A stretch of DNA of 64,000 bases from Thermodesulfobacteriales bacterium (GCA_026988575.1 JALSKZ010000053.1:1-64000), one strand, 5' to 3'. Positions 1 to 8,426 are shown, numbered from the stretch's first letter. Numbers and translations: made by a program. Notes: generated by a model from the sequence alone, not told the origin.

Positions 1-84
1 AGCTTCCCTCAAAGTTTTCTGGACAAGCTTTTTGATGGTGTTCTGCACTTCTTCGGGTTGAGGAGCTTTTTTGATTTTGGTCAT
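1..84 (-). CDS. IS256-like transposase, N-terminal start only (runs off the left edge)
   Basis: Twenty-eight codons are visible, starting MTKIKKAPQPEEVQ on the minus strand, with a strong AAGGAGG ribosome binding site just before the ATG. The short charged N-terminus and the upstream terminal sequence ending near base 142 resemble IS256-family (Mutator-type) elements. The catalytic part lies outside the window, so the family call is from the N-terminus and the end sequence only. It is the first of several mobile-element pieces in the first 1.9 kb. Confidence 0.5.
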   Translation of the reverse strand, partial: MTKIKKAPQPEEVQNTIKKLVQKTLREA

Positions 85-147
85 GTGTCCACCCTCCTTA
101 ATTTGGTCATTTTAAATTTACACAATTGGGTGGACACTCCCCTTTCC
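85..147. mobile_element. Probable right end of the IS256-like element
   Basis: The transposase leader ends at an AT-rich segment and the end-like sequence GGGTGGACACTCCCC at 128-142. Read from the minus strand this is the type of terminal inverted repeat (TGTCCACCCAATTGTG) I associate with IS256-like elements. The opposite end lies outside the window, so the boundary and any target duplication cannot be confirmed. Confidence 0.4.
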
Positions 148-270
148 TTCTTTTAAATCGTTCCGCAACTTTTGTATATGCTCTGCTAATTTCACAGCGA
201 TTTCCTTAATTTTAGTATGCCCTAATGTTTCATTTTGAGCGGCGGTGATGAGTTTAGGAATTGATTTATT
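118..270 (-). pseudogene. Short open frame cut by the IS end
   Basis: A minus-strand frame of about 50 codons runs from an SD-like GGAGGAGG into the IS end, finishing in IS-derived codons. It has no ATG, GTG or TTG at the right place. The predicted peptide is helical and charged and I do not recognise it. It is probably a remnant of a small gene whose 3' end was replaced when the element inserted. The rest of 271-448 shows no convincing gene. Confidence 0.2.
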
Positions 271-448
271 ACCTCCTCCTAATTAAGGACCGTACCATGC
301 ATCTTATTCGATATCAAAACAACTTACCCAAGCTACATAAACCATACTGCTGAAAAGTTAATCTGATTTTCAATATGCAAAACTTCTGACATCGTTTCAA
401 AAATCATCTGAAAGATTTACCCATTCCCAAAAAAGCCCGGCTTTTTTT

Positions 449-1074
449 ATGTCTACTGGATTAGAAAAGCACCTTTCGTGGGAGTCGAGCCCAAAAGATG
501 CCTATCAACCCCTTCTAAGACTTATTTCGGAAAATAACAAAAAATGTTTTATCAAATTTCTTGAGACACGCTATGAGCCCTGGCAAGTCGCCCAGGCTGA
601 AGAGGCGATAAAACTTTACAACTACTTCTTTTCTATCTCGCAAAAATCTTCCGAAGAACCTGCGGAGGCGGCCAGGATATCACCGCAGCGATTGACGCCG
701 TAAGGGCCAGGGAAAGACGACGTTTGCCGGTGGTGCTCGAAAGGGAAGAGGTGAAACGGGTACTGCAACACATGTCTTATCCATACCATTTAATTGCCGG
801 TTTGATGTACGGCGCAGGGCTACGCCTAACCGAGGCTTTGAATCTGCGTGTAAAAGACGTGAATTTCGAAAAACGACAAATAATCGTCCGGGCGGGGAAG
901 GGGGACAAAGATCGTGTAACCATCCTTCCGGAAAAACTCGTCGATCCTCTGTGGGAGCATTTACAAAAAGTGAGGCAGCTTTACGAATTTGATCGTGAGG
1001 AGGATCTTCCTGTAGTCCATCTTCCCGGTGTGCTGGCGCTCTGGGTGTACACTCCCTTTTTAAACATAGACTAG
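449..1074 (+). pseudogene. Integron-type integrase (IntI-like tyrosine recombinase), broken
   Basis: Two frames carry pieces of one integrase. Frame 449-703 has the N-terminal region found in chromosomal integron integrases of delta-type bacteria, including EPWQVAQAEEA. From about 670 the reading frame changes and gives AVRARERRRLPVVLE, GAGLRLTEALNLRVKDV (with the catalytic box I Arg), GKGDKDRVTILP and HLPGVL. About 110 residues of the SAM-like core-binding domain between the two pieces are missing. The 3' end stops near 1040, before the H-x-x-R box and the catalytic Tyr. It cannot make an active recombinase. No attI or attC site was recognised beside it. Confidence 0.75.
1043..1060. repeat. 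IS256-end-like scar inside the integrase gene
   Basis: GGGTGTACACTCCC here nearly matches GGGTGGACACTCCC at 128-141, which is the end of the IS256-like element at the left edge. It sits exactly where integrase similarity stops. The simplest reading is that an element of the same kind inserted here and was later lost by deletion. The match is short, so chance is not excluded. Confidence 0.35.
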
Positions 1075-1266
1075 ACTCCTATAGTTTTTATTTATGATTA
1101 TCATGAGAAATATTATGAATCAAGTAAATTTTGCAAAGCTCTCGAATCAATATTAGAGCTATTAAGCTGTGTAATTAGAGATTCAAAGTTGAACACATTT
1201 TCAAAGGTAAATAGACTTAAATCAGCAACTATGAAATCTTTACCTGATTCGTTATACATTGCTTGA
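1075..1266 (+). pseudogene. Unidentified coding relic without a start codon
   Basis: Sixty-three sense codons follow the TAG that closes the broken integrase frame, in the same frame, and end at TGA 1264-1266. The composition (YDYHEKYYESSKF, then a Leu-rich segment) looks protein-like, but there is no plausible start and I do not recognise the family. It may be the tail of a gene brought beside the integrase by the IS-related deletion. The AT-rich stretch 1267-1453 has no gene that I can see; it probably holds the left end of the IS481-like remnant. Confidence 0.2.
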
Positions 1267-1453
1267 TTCTTTTATCATTTTATATGCGTGGGCAATTTGC
1301 TTTGCAAATAATTGGATTATCCTATACCAGGATATTATTGAAATTATTTGCATTAGCTCAGACTTAATCTGACAGGGGGCCCTTTCAAATAAGGAGTGGT
1401 CCAGGCTGTCCTCCCAAGAGATCCACCAAAATCACTAAATAGGAGGAGTAGCC

Positions 1454-1802
1454 ATGATCACTCAAGAAAAACTTATCAAAAACAAATTGGGCTTGCTAGA
1501 GCTTGCTGCTTACTTGAAGAACGTCTCTCGTGCCTGCCGTGTTATGGGCTACAGCCGAGACACTTTCTATCGCTTTAAAAGGGCCTATGAACAAGGAGGC
1601 ATTGAAGCCCTTTATGAAAAATCCCGGCGCAAGCCCAATCTTAAAAATCGCGTCTCCGAAGGAGTCGAAAAGGCCTTTCGACCTGCTCCCCAAGGCCAAG
1701 AATCCTCAGACGAACGGGATTGGCGAGAGATTACCTTTGGACGGAAAATACACCAAAGAGAGGCCGCACAAGGGGCGTTGGCCAAGAAGCGACCAAAATT
1801 AG
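1454..1802 (+). pseudogene. IS481-family transposase remnant, internally deleted
   Basis: The N-terminal helix-turn-helix part is intact for about 75 codons: [18 protein letters not shown], then [17 protein letters not shown] and [10 protein letters not shown]. It is preceded by the SD GGAGGAG. Near 1685 the frame shifts. In the next frame [12 protein letters not shown] (about 1695-1730) matches the region around the catalytic Glu of IS481 transposases, followed by [10 protein letters not shown] from the C-terminus. The central DDE core is gone. The element is dead and probably the oldest of the mobile pieces here. Confidence 0.7.
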
Positions 1803-1866
1803 ACTCGAATTGTGGGATATCGGACCTAATTTCTTCGGGGGGGAGAGTTTTGCTGAGCGTATCATT

Positions 1867-1942
1867 TGGCTCCCCGGGCAGGACTCGAACCTGCAACCTA
1901 CGGGTTAACAGCCCGCCGCTCTGCCGATTGAGCTACCGGGGA
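1867..1942 (-). tRNA. tRNA-Asn (anticodon GTT)
   Basis: Read on the minus strand, the 76-nt sequence folds as a full cloverleaf. The acceptor TCCCCGG pairs with CCGGGGA, the D arm is GCTC...GAGC, the anticodon loop is CTGTTAACC with GTT, and the T arm contains GGTTCGAGTCC. The discriminator is G and the CCA tail is encoded. Its 3' end faces the mobile DNA at 1-1866, the usual side for island integration at tRNA genes. Confidence 0.95.
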
Positions 1943-2006
1943 ATGCAAGACAAAATTATCTTTCCCTAGGGTTCCTGTCAATACCCTCTTGTTTAACGCC
2001 TGCTTC

Positions 2007-2282
2007 TTAGGCCGCCTGGGCAGCTACCTGCTCCAGGGGATATACGCTAACTACTTTTCGTCCGTGACGAGTCTCAAATTTTACTATGCCGTCGATTTTG
2101 GCAAAAATAGTATAGTCTTTACCAAGACCTACATTAAAACCTGGGTGAATTTTGGTACCTCGCTGACGCACTATTATGTTGCCCGCCTTGACAAATTGTC
2201 CCCCGTAACGTTTGACGCCCAGGCGTTTGCTCTTGCTATCGCGTCCATTACGCGATGAACCACCAGATTTTTTATGCGCCAT
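2007..2282 (-). CDS. rpmA: 50S ribosomal protein L27
   Basis: The 91-residue product begins [16 protein letters not shown] and continues [25 protein letters not shown], the standard L27 sequence. Its N-terminal tail reaches the peptidyl transferase centre. It has no cleavable N-terminal extension of the Firmicutes kind, so Met-Ala is the mature start. It lies 15 bases downstream of rplU in the usual rplU-rpmA pair and is followed by tRNA-Asn on the same strand. Confidence 0.97.
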   Translation of the reverse strand: MAHKKSGGSSRNGRDSKSKRLGVKRYGGQFVKAGNIIVRQRGTKIHPGFNVGLGKDYTIFAKIDGIVKFETRHGRKVVSVYPLEQVAAQAA

Positions 2283-2297
2283 AAACGGCCTCCTTTC

Positions 2298-2609
2298 CTA
2301 AGCCTTGATTTCTTGGATTTCAAGAACTGTATAATACTGCCGATGCCCTTGCTTCTTTTTATAATTCTTACGCCGCTTTTTCTTAAATACCAGAATTTTG
2401 CGACTCCGACCTTGCTCAAGGATCTTGGCTATTACCTTGGCCTCAGAAACCAAAGGTTGACCAACTTTTACCTCTTCTCCTTCGCCCACCAAAAGGACTT
2501 CATTCAACTCTATTTCGGTACCTGGTTCCCCAGAGATCTTCTCTACGGTTATCCTTTCTCCCGGGCGAACTTTATACTGTTTGCCACCGGTTTTAATTAC
2601 CGCGTACAC
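2298..2609 (-). CDS. rplU: 50S ribosomal protein L21
   Basis: The product is 103 residues and starts at a GTG (VYAVIKTGGKQYKV), which gives the usual L21 length. GGAGGT lies six bases upstream of this GTG. The frame stays open further upstream to an ATG at 2696, but that extension is not L21-like and overlaps the promoter. KKRRKNYKKKQGHRQ is the rRNA-binding loop. L21 binds 23S rRNA early in 50S assembly. It is the first gene of the L21-L27 operon. Confidence 0.95.
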   Translation of the reverse strand: MYAVIKTGGKQYKVRPGERITVEKISGEPGTEIELNEVLLVGEGEEVKVGQPLVSEAKVIAKILEQGRSRKILVFKKKRRKNYKKKQGHRQYYTVLEIQEIKA

Positions 2610-2643
2610 GTCTTCCACCTCCGCAAAAAAAACTGTGTGGCGC

Positions 2644-2671
2644 AAAATAGCATTTCCTTCTGGCCTGTCAA
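2644..2671 (-). promoter_or_regulatory. Sigma-70-type promoter of rplU-rpmA
   Basis: On the minus strand there is a perfect -35 TTGACA (2666-2671), a 16-bp spacer and a -10 TATTTT (2644-2649, four of six consensus positions). It lies about 35 bases upstream of the rplU GTG. No long L21 leader fits between promoter and start. Confidence 0.6.
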
Positions 2672-2750
2672 GGTTTATATCTGGTTTAGGGCACAAGTTT
2701 TTGTTAAGCTTTTTCCCAATTATACCCTAAAAAAGAAAAAAGGAGTACCC

Positions 2751-4223
2751 ATGATAGCTTATACAGACCTTCAGGAATTTATAGCACGCCTTGAAGCGGA
2801 GGGGGAACTAGTACGCATTAAGGAGCCCCTATCGCCTAAACTTGAAATACCCGAGGTTACGGACCGCGTCTGCAAGCTTTATGGTCCGGCCCTTTTATTT
2901 GAAAATGTCGCTGGTTATCGGATGCCTGTGTTAACCAATGCCTTTGGTAGTTTCCGTAGGATGAGTCTGGCCTTGGGGGTTGAAAACTTCGAGGCCCTGG
3001 CCGAGGACATACTGCAATTTCTGGAGATAGAAGCCCCAGACTCTATCATTAAAAAATTAAATCTGGTGCCTAAAATAAAAAGATTGGCCAATATCTTTCC
3101 CAAGAAAGTCAAAAAGGCCCCTTGTCAAGAGATCGTCCTTGGCGAAGATAAAGTAGATCTCTTGAAATTGCCTGTACTCCACTGTTGGCCTCAAGATGGA
3201 GGCCCTTTTATCACTTTGCCTGTAGTGATCACCAGACATCCCGAGACCGGCACACGAAACGTGGGGATGTACCGGATGCAAGTTTTTGACAAACGTACCA
3301 CCGGTATGCATTGGCATCTCCATAAAGGGGGAGCACACCATTATCGTGTGGCAGAAAGACTAGGCCAAAGGTTACCGGTTGCTGTAGCCCTTGGGCCAGA
3401 CCCGGCGGTAACTTATGCCGCCACGGCACCCCTTCCTGACGATGTAGACGAAATAATATTTGCCGGCTTTTTACGTGGAAAACCCGTGGAGATGGTCAAG
3501 TGTATTACGGTGGATCTTGAGGTACCAGCTACCAGCCAGATTGTCCTTGAAGGATATGTGGATCCAGGAGAGCGCCGGTTAGAAGGTCCCTTTGGGGACC
3601 ATACGGGCTATTATTCCTTGCCAGACTATTATCCTGTATTTCACGTGACCTGTATTACCATGAGGCGAGATGCTATCTACCCTGCCACTATAGTTGGTCG
3701 GCCCCCTCAAGAGGATTGCTATATGGCCAAGGCCACAGAACGCCTCTTTTTACCCCTGATCAAAAAGACCCTTCCGGAAATCGTAGATATAAATTTACCC
3801 ATGGAAGGGGTCTTTCATAATTTGGCCTTTGTCTCCATTGACAAACGTTATCCTGGTCATGCACGTAAAGTTGCCTGTGCCCTTTGGGGCTTGGGACAAA
3901 TGATGTTTTGTAAGATCATCGTAATCTTTGATGCCGAGGTAAACGTCCAAGACGTCTCTGAGTGTTTATGGCGTCTTGGGAACAACATAGACCCTGAGCG
4001 AGACATATTTTTTGTCCAAGGCCCTGTAGACGCCCTAGATCATGCCTCTCCCCAAGCCTATTACGGAAGTAAGATGGCCATAGACGCCACGCGCAAATGG
4101 CCAGAAGAAGGGTTTGGTAGAGACTGGCCCGACGTAATCGAAATGGACCCCCAGATCAAGTCTAAAATAGATCAGCTTTGGAAGCGTCTGGGGCTAGATT
4201 TATGGCTGTCTAAGAGGCGTTGA
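2751..4223 (+). CDS. UbiD family decarboxylase
   Basis: The 490-residue protein starts at the ATG of MIAYTDLQEFIARLE after an AGGAG site. It belongs to the UbiD family of prenylated-FMN-dependent (de)carboxylases. Family segments include GMYRMQVFDKRTTGMHWH (cofactor and metal binding region), EGPFGDHTGYYS and PPQEDCYM. In related anaerobes such enzymes serve ubiquinone-like or futalosine menaquinone synthesis, or aromatic acid decarboxylation. No UbiX or menaquinone gene is in the window, so the substrate is open. The frame is also open upstream to 2274, but that part is antisense to rplU and is not used. The 3' end overlaps the convergent DUF72 gene by 52 bases. Confidence 0.9.
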   Translation: MIAYTDLQEFIARLEAEGELVRIKEPLSPKLEIPEVTDRVCKLYGPALLFENVAGYRMPVLTNAFGSFRRMSLALGVENFEALAEDILQFLEIEAPDSIIKKLNLVPKIKRLANIFPKKVKKAPCQEIVLGEDKVDLLKLPVLHCWPQDGGPFITLPVVITRHPETGTRNVGMYRMQVFDKRTTGMHWHLHKGGAHHYRVAERLGQRLPVAVALGPDPAVTYAATAPLPDDVDEIIFAGFLRGKPVEMVKCITVDLEVPATSQIVLEGYVDPGERRLEGPFGDHTGYYSLPDYYPVFHVTCITMRRDAIYPATIVGRPPQEDCYMAKATERLFLPLIKKTLPEIVDINLPMEGVFHNLAFVSIDKRYPGHARKVACALWGLGQMMFCKIIVIFDAEVNVQDVSECLWRLGNNIDPERDIFFVQGPVDALDHASPQAYYGSKMAIDATRKWPEEGFGRDWPDVIEMDPQIKSKIDQLWKRLGLDLWLSKRR

Positions 4224-4975
4224 ATAAAGCGTAAGGCGTCTTGTTTCATATAAACATTGTTAAAAAAGACCAGTATTTCTTGAGCCCGGGCCGACATTAG
4301 CTTCTCTTGGAGCAAATCAAGTTCCTCCTCGGTATATTGATGCTGATAGACTAGACGTCCTCGAGCGTCTTTTTGGCCGTGTAGTCGTAAATAGAGCCGG
4401 GGTAATAAGGGGGCAAAACGTTGCCACAGGGCTGGCTCCAAAAAGGGGTCAAAGACCGGTATAACTTTATGTTTTAACCATATCCGCGTTAATAGATCTT
4501 CGCCAGGCCAACGTATTTCCAAGGCCAAACGCAGGGCCTTGGGCTTGACTTGCGAAAAAAAGCCTTCTATAAGGTCCTCTTCTTTTTGGCAGTGCTTGGG
4601 AAGTTGAAAGAGAATGTATTCTGCTCCCAGGGTTTGGGCCAGGGCTTCTGTCTGTTGCCAAAAGGAAAGGGTTGTCTCGTTTAGACGTAAACACCCTACC
4701 TTGTCCTTTAGCCTAGAGAGTAAATTTGGTGAAAGGCCAGCGCGTTTCCAGGTAGGAGAACGCAGGGTATGTGTAAGGCCCTGAAAGGCTTTTATGCTCA
4801 CCTTAAAGGTGCGTCCCTGGCGTCCTTGAGCCAAGGCCTTCTGCCAATTAACAATCTGTTTATCCGTTGGAAATTTATAAAAGGTGGTGTTTATCTCAAT
4901 GGCGGAAAAGAGCTCTGGTAATTTCTTCCAGGCCACTACCTGACCGCAAGGACCTACATATATCTGTTTTTTCAT
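4172..4975 (-). CDS. DUF72 domain protein (TIM-barrel-like)
   Basis: The product is about 267 residues, starting MKKQIYVGPCGQ. DUF72 hallmarks are an N-terminal G-x-x-G strand, EINTTFYKFPT near residue 30, FKVSIKAFQGLTH and a C-terminal VFFNNVYM. The family is a predicted TIM barrel of unknown activity. An upstream ATG at 5002 would add nine residues but has no visible SD; AAGG lies close to the chosen start. It is divergent from dtd and its 3' end overlaps ubiD. Confidence 0.8.
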   Translation of the reverse strand: MKKQIYVGPCGQVVAWKKLPELFSAIEINTTFYKFPTDKQIVNWQKALAQGRQGRTFKVSIKAFQGLTHTLRSPTWKRAGLSPNLLSRLKDKVGCLRLNETTLSFWQQTEALAQTLGAEYILFQLPKHCQKEEDLIEGFFSQVKPKALRLALEIRWPGEDLLTRIWLKHKVIPVFDPFLEPALWQRFAPLLPRLYLRLHGQKDARGRLVYQHQYTEEELDLLQEKLMSARAQEILVFFNNVYMKQDALRFIQRLLDSHKSSPRRFQS

Positions 4976-5016
4976 GTCCTTGGCCTTTTTAAAAACTTGC
5001 ATTAAGTTTGCTACAT

Positions 5017-5466
5017 ATGCGTGCGGTAGTCCAGAGAGTAAAAGAGGCCTGGGTCAATGTCGATCAAGAAGAAAGGGCCCGTATTGCAAAGGGGTTATTG
5101 GTCTTATTGGGTATCGAAAAAGACGATAATCATACAGACGTCTCTTGGTTGGTCAAAAAATTGGTAGGTTTACGTATATTCGAAGACTCTGATAACCGGA
5201 TGAATCTCTCGGTAAGAGACGTAAAAGGCGAATTTTTAGTGGTGTCTAATTTTACCATCTGTGGGGATTGTCGAAAGGGCAGACGGCCCTCTTTTGACAA
5301 GGCAGCCCCTGTGGAACAAGCAAAAGGTCTTTACGAAGATTTCTGTGCCGAACTAGAGCAGGAAGAGGTGCCGGTGAAAAGGGGAATCTTTCAGGCCCGT
5401 ATGGAGGTCGGTCTTATCAATGATGGCCCGGTGACCATACTCCTAGATAGTCGCAAGAGGTTTTAA
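5017..5466 (+). CDS. dtd: D-aminoacyl-tRNA deacylase
   Basis: The 149-residue protein starts at MRAVVQRVKEAWVNV. The active-site segments SNFTICGDCRKGRRPSFD (usually SQFTLYGDTRKGRRPSF) and NDGPVTILLDS with the cis-Gly-Pro are both present. The enzyme frees D-amino acids from mischarged tRNA. Usual Gln in SQFT is Asn here. A TTG at 5008 could add three residues, but the ATG gives the standard N-terminus. Its TAA shares one base with the prmA ATG, which indicates translational coupling. Confidence 0.93.
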   Translation: MRAVVQRVKEAWVNVDQEERARIAKGLLVLLGIEKDDNHTDVSWLVKKLVGLRIFEDSDNRMNLSVRDVKGEFLVVSNFTICGDCRKGRRPSFDKAAPVEQAKGLYEDFCAELEQEEVPVKRGIFQARMEVGLINDGPVTILLDSRKRF

Positions 5467-6287
5467 TGGAGTTTCAACCCCACAGAGAAACACCATATTT
5501 ACAGATAACCCTCCGTACAGATAATCCTCATCTTTGGGCCACTCGTGCCCAAAAAATGGAGGCCTTGGCCTTTTTTTATGACCAAGAAGAGGGGCTGTTT
5601 ACCTTCACCTTGCCTGCTAGAGACATAAATAATGTTTTGCGCCACCTCTTAGATGCCTACCCAGAGGCAGACATAGTGGAGGTAGGGCTTCGTCCTGAAT
5701 TAACTCCTCAAGGGCACAGACGTGCTATTCCTGGTGGGCTTACCATTGTTCCCCCCCAACCAGGAGAGACTCCCAGAGAGGGCGAAATTTTTTTAAAGAG
5801 CAATTTTTCCTTTGGCAGCGGTTATCATCCCACCACAGAAATTTCTCTAAAGCTTCTCTCTTTTGTGTTTGATAAGACCAAGATCCAACGGGTATTTGAT
5901 TTAGGGACCGGAAGCGGCATTTTAGCCTTGGCGGCCCATGCCTTGGGAGCCGAAAAAATTCTGGCCGTTGATATCGACCTCCGGGCCTGCCGCGAAGCGC
6001 TTAAAAACACACGCTTGAATCGTGCTACGAAGAATATTCTCGTTGCTTGTGGGTCGTTAGAATGTGCACCGCTTAAAACCTTTGATCTCCTTATGGCCAA
6101 TCTCACTATCGGGGTAATAACCACCCTGGCCCGCGATTTTGCTTCGCTCCTAAGACCTCAAGGGCTAGCCATACTTTCGGGTTTTACCAGGGCCCAAATG
6201 CCCCAGGTCCTAGAGGCCCTGGGGAGAGGGACTTTGTTAAAAGAATTAACTCTAGAGGGTTGGGCAGGTATACTGGTTCAGTTTTAG
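5466..6287 (+). CDS. prmA: Ribosomal protein L11 methyltransferase
   Basis: A 273-residue class I SAM-dependent methyltransferase. The PrmA-type segment GSGYHPTTEISLKLL comes before the SAM site FDLGTGSGILALAA (around residue 140) and AVDID. The catalytic-region motif is MANLTIGVITTLA. An N-terminal substrate-recognition domain of about 90 residues binds L11. The start overlaps the dtd stop. The end overlaps the convergent DIPP synthase gene by four bases. Confidence 0.88.
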   Translation: MEFQPHRETPYLQITLRTDNPHLWATRAQKMEALAFFYDQEEGLFTFTLPARDINNVLRHLLDAYPEADIVEVGLRPELTPQGHRRAIPGGLTIVPPQPGETPREGEIFLKSNFSFGSGYHPTTEISLKLLSFVFDKTKIQRVFDLGTGSGILALAAHALGAEKILAVDIDLRACREALKNTRLNRATKNILVACGSLECAPLKTFDLLMANLTIGVITTLARDFASLLRPQGLAILSGFTRAQMPQVLEALGRGTLLKELTLEGWAGILVQF

Positions 6288-7567
6288 ACTTTACCATGAG
6301 TGCGCCAGACCAAGACCAAAGTGAATAATACCCGCAAGTTGGTAATAAAGGCCAACAGAACAAAAATCCAGATAAACTTTCCCCACCATCCTAAGACGAA
6401 GCATAGGAATACACGTTCATCTCTCTTCCCCGGCCAGAAACGAAGGGGATGTAATAAAGTATAGGCATCTTGGCCAAAGGCCCCACGAAAACGTTCCGTG
6501 GTGTAGCTCACCATGAGAGACCCAAAAATTGCCCAACAAATGGCTACAAAGACCTTGGGATCACTCCAGGGTACATGAAAACTCAAGAAAAATAGAAAAG
6601 CAAAATCTACTACGCGATCTAGTACTGAATCGAGCCAGCCACCAAAGGCCGTGGTGCGCAAAGAGGCTCGCGCTATTTCCCCATCCATACCATCGAGCAT
6701 GGAGCTGAGTTGATAGAGGGCTATGCCCCATCGCGGCCACCAGTAGGTCACTAAAGCCGCTAAAAGCCCCAATAAAAAGGTAAATAAGGTGGCTTGGTTC
6801 GGCGAGAGGATGTTAATTAACCGAGCCGAACACCAAGTAGATACTCTACGGTTGAGTAGCCGAGATACAAGGCCATCTCCCCTGCCTTTTACCGAACAAG
6901 ATAACAAGTTTCTTGTGGCTTTTTTGAGGTCTTCAGGGGTGTCTATGTCCATCCAAAAATAACCCTCAATAGGGGTGCAAGGGAGAGCTGCCTGTTGCAC
7001 CACCGTAGAAAGACTAAAAGGTTCCTTTTTGCGGGCAAGCTCTTCGGCCACCAGAAAGATTTCTGGCGTTAGCACAAAGAAACCTGTATCAAAACCACTG
7101 TAGTTTGAAATATGTTTGCCAATATTTTTTACCCGACCGTTTTGACACAAGACTTTTGTGGCCTCACCAGGGTCTACAAAACGTGCCTTAGGGTCATAAA
7201 TCAGCCCTTGGCCCCTCACGGCCTCTTTTACAAAAGCGGGTTCATAGATATGATCAGACATAGTAAGGATAAAAGTCTCCGTTACAAGGTCTTTGGCCAC
7301 CAAAAGGGAATAACCATTTCCCAACTCTGGGAAAGGATTGACTACTAACCGGACCGGGAAAGGATGCTTGCGCAAAAAATCTTCAAAGGCCTTTTTATTG
7401 TGCGTATTGACGACTAGAACAAAATCTTCTATGCCTTCTTTTGTCAGGAGATATAAATGACGAAACAGGAGTTCTCTTCCGGCTACCTTAAGCAGACCTT
7501 TGGGGCAAAATTTAGTAAAAGGATAAAGTCGGTGTCCCAATCCAGCAGCCAGAATAACGGCTTGCAT
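6284..7567 (-). CDS. Fused inositol-1-phosphate cytidylyltransferase / di-myo-inositol-phosphate-phosphate synthase
   Basis: This 427-residue protein has two parts. Residues 1-220 are a nucleotidyltransferase: MQAVILAAGLGHRLYPFT, CPKGLLKVAGRELL, TMSDH and DIDTPEDL. Residues 230-427 are a membrane CDP-alcohol phosphatidyltransferase with the full signature: D292, D295-G, A-R at 299-300, G310, D313 and D317, in several TM helices. The same order is found in the bifunctional IPCT/DIPPS of Archaeoglobus and other hyperthermophiles, which makes di-myo-inositol phosphate, a solute of heat adaptation. Function is inferred from architecture. No inositol-1-phosphate synthase gene is in the window. A general alcohol-phosphate cytidylyltransferase fusion is the alternative. 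Confidence 0.75.
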   Translation of the reverse strand: MQAVILAAGLGHRLYPFTKFCPKGLLKVAGRELLFRHLYLLTKEGIEDFVLVVNTHNKKAFEDFLRKHPFPVRLVVNPFPELGNGYSLLVAKDLVTETFILTMSDHIYEPAFVKEAVRGQGLIYDPKARFVDPGEATKVLCQNGRVKNIGKHISNYSGFDTGFFVLTPEIFLVAEELARKKEPFSLSTVVQQAALPCTPIEGYFWMDIDTPEDLKKATRNLLSCSVKGRGDGLVSRLLNRRVSTWCSARLINILSPNQATLFTFLLGLLAALVTYWWPRWGIALYQLSSMLDGMDGEIARASLRTTAFGGWLDSVLDRVVDFAFLFFLSFHVPWSDPKVFVAICWAIFGSLMVSYTTERFRGAFGQDAYTLLHPLRFWPGKRDERVFLCFVLGWWGKFIWIFVLLAFITNLRVLFTLVLVWRTHGKV

Positions 7568-7610
7568 TTTTCCTCCTTAGAGAAGTTTTTAGGAGAATAT
7601 AAGCATTATT

Positions 7611-8426
7611 ATGACGAAAAAAATTGTCTCTCTAACTCCTATTTTTGAAGCCGATATCAATCTCTGGGGCACTACCGGGTTAGACGAAGAGGTTTTAGAA
7701 ACTATAGCTCAGGCCAAGGCTATATTGTTACCCCAAATAATAACCCCTGAACTATACGCCTATTGTCGCACTTTAAATATACCAGTGTTTCCCAACTACG
7801 ACTGGCGTTTTCGTTTTTCGGGTAAGATTGGACAGACTCTTATGTTTAAAGCCCTGAGGCTCCCCACGCCCAAGACCATTTGTATACCTAAAATAGCTAG
7901 TCTGGGGCAACATCCGCAAACTAAAAAGCTTAGCATGCCGAAATTTCCCTTTATAGTCAAAGGAAATTACGGACATGAAGGACAAGAAGTTTTCTTAATT
8001 ACAGAGAAAGAACATTGGGAAGAGGCGTTAAAATATTTTAAAATGCAGGAAAGAGAGGGGTTTTTTGGCTTCATACTCCAAGAATATCTGCCAGCACCCT
8101 ATGAACTCAGGGTAATAATCTGTGGGACTGATCTTATACCCGTTTGGCGGGAAAACAGCGATGACTTTAAGGCAAACTTAGCCCAAGGCGGGCAGTTAAT
8201 TCCGTGTCCTGATAAAGAATTAGAAGCCCAAGGCCTGGCCCTGATAAGGCTATTAATAGAGAAAACACAGATTAATTTGGCCGCGGTAGATTTCTTAGTT
8301 GAGGATAAAAAATTGTTATTTAACGAGATCAATTATGTGTTTGGACGCCGAGCTTTAGGGGGAAGCGAAAACTTTTATAAACTTTGGCACAAAGCGGTAA
8401 TTTCCTTTCTTAAACATCTAAAATAG
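7611..8426 (+). CDS. ATP-grasp protein, RimK-like
   Basis: The 271-residue protein has an ATP-grasp fold: PFIVKGNYGHEGQEVFLI (ATP-binding lysine and loop) around residue 115, FILQEYLPAPYELRVI, and the metal-binding end VDFLVEDKKLLFNEINY. RimK-like ligases join a carboxylate to an amine with ATP. The substrate cannot be read from the sequence. It is divergent from the DIPP synthase with 43 bases between the starts. Its 3' end overlaps the convergent kinase gene by 17 bases. Confidence 0.7.
   Translation: MTKKIVSLTPIFEADINLWGTTGLDEEVLETIAQAKAILLPQIITPELYAYCRTLNIPVFPNYDWRFRFSGKIGQTLMFKALRLPTPKTICIPKIASLGQHPQTKKLSMPKFPFIVKGNYGHEGQEVFLITEKEHWEEALKYFKMQEREGFFGFILQEYLPAPYELRVIICGTDLIPVWRENSDDFKANLAQGGQLIPCPDKELEAQGLALIRLLIEKTQINLAAVDFLVEDKKLLFNEINYVFGRRALGGSENFYKLWHKAVISFLKHLK

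Noticed and set aside
1720-1969. Open frames over tRNA-Asn
   Set aside because: They are antisense translations of the tRNA ([18 protein letters not shown]) and are not genes.
1-2000. Integron attI/attC sites or gene cassettes beside the integrase
   Set aside because: I looked for the paired GTTRRRY cores and hairpin folds and saw none.
2274-2750. Long N-terminal extension of the UbiD protein
   Set aside because: The added part is antisense to rplU and has no SD; the ATG at 2751 has one and gives the family length.
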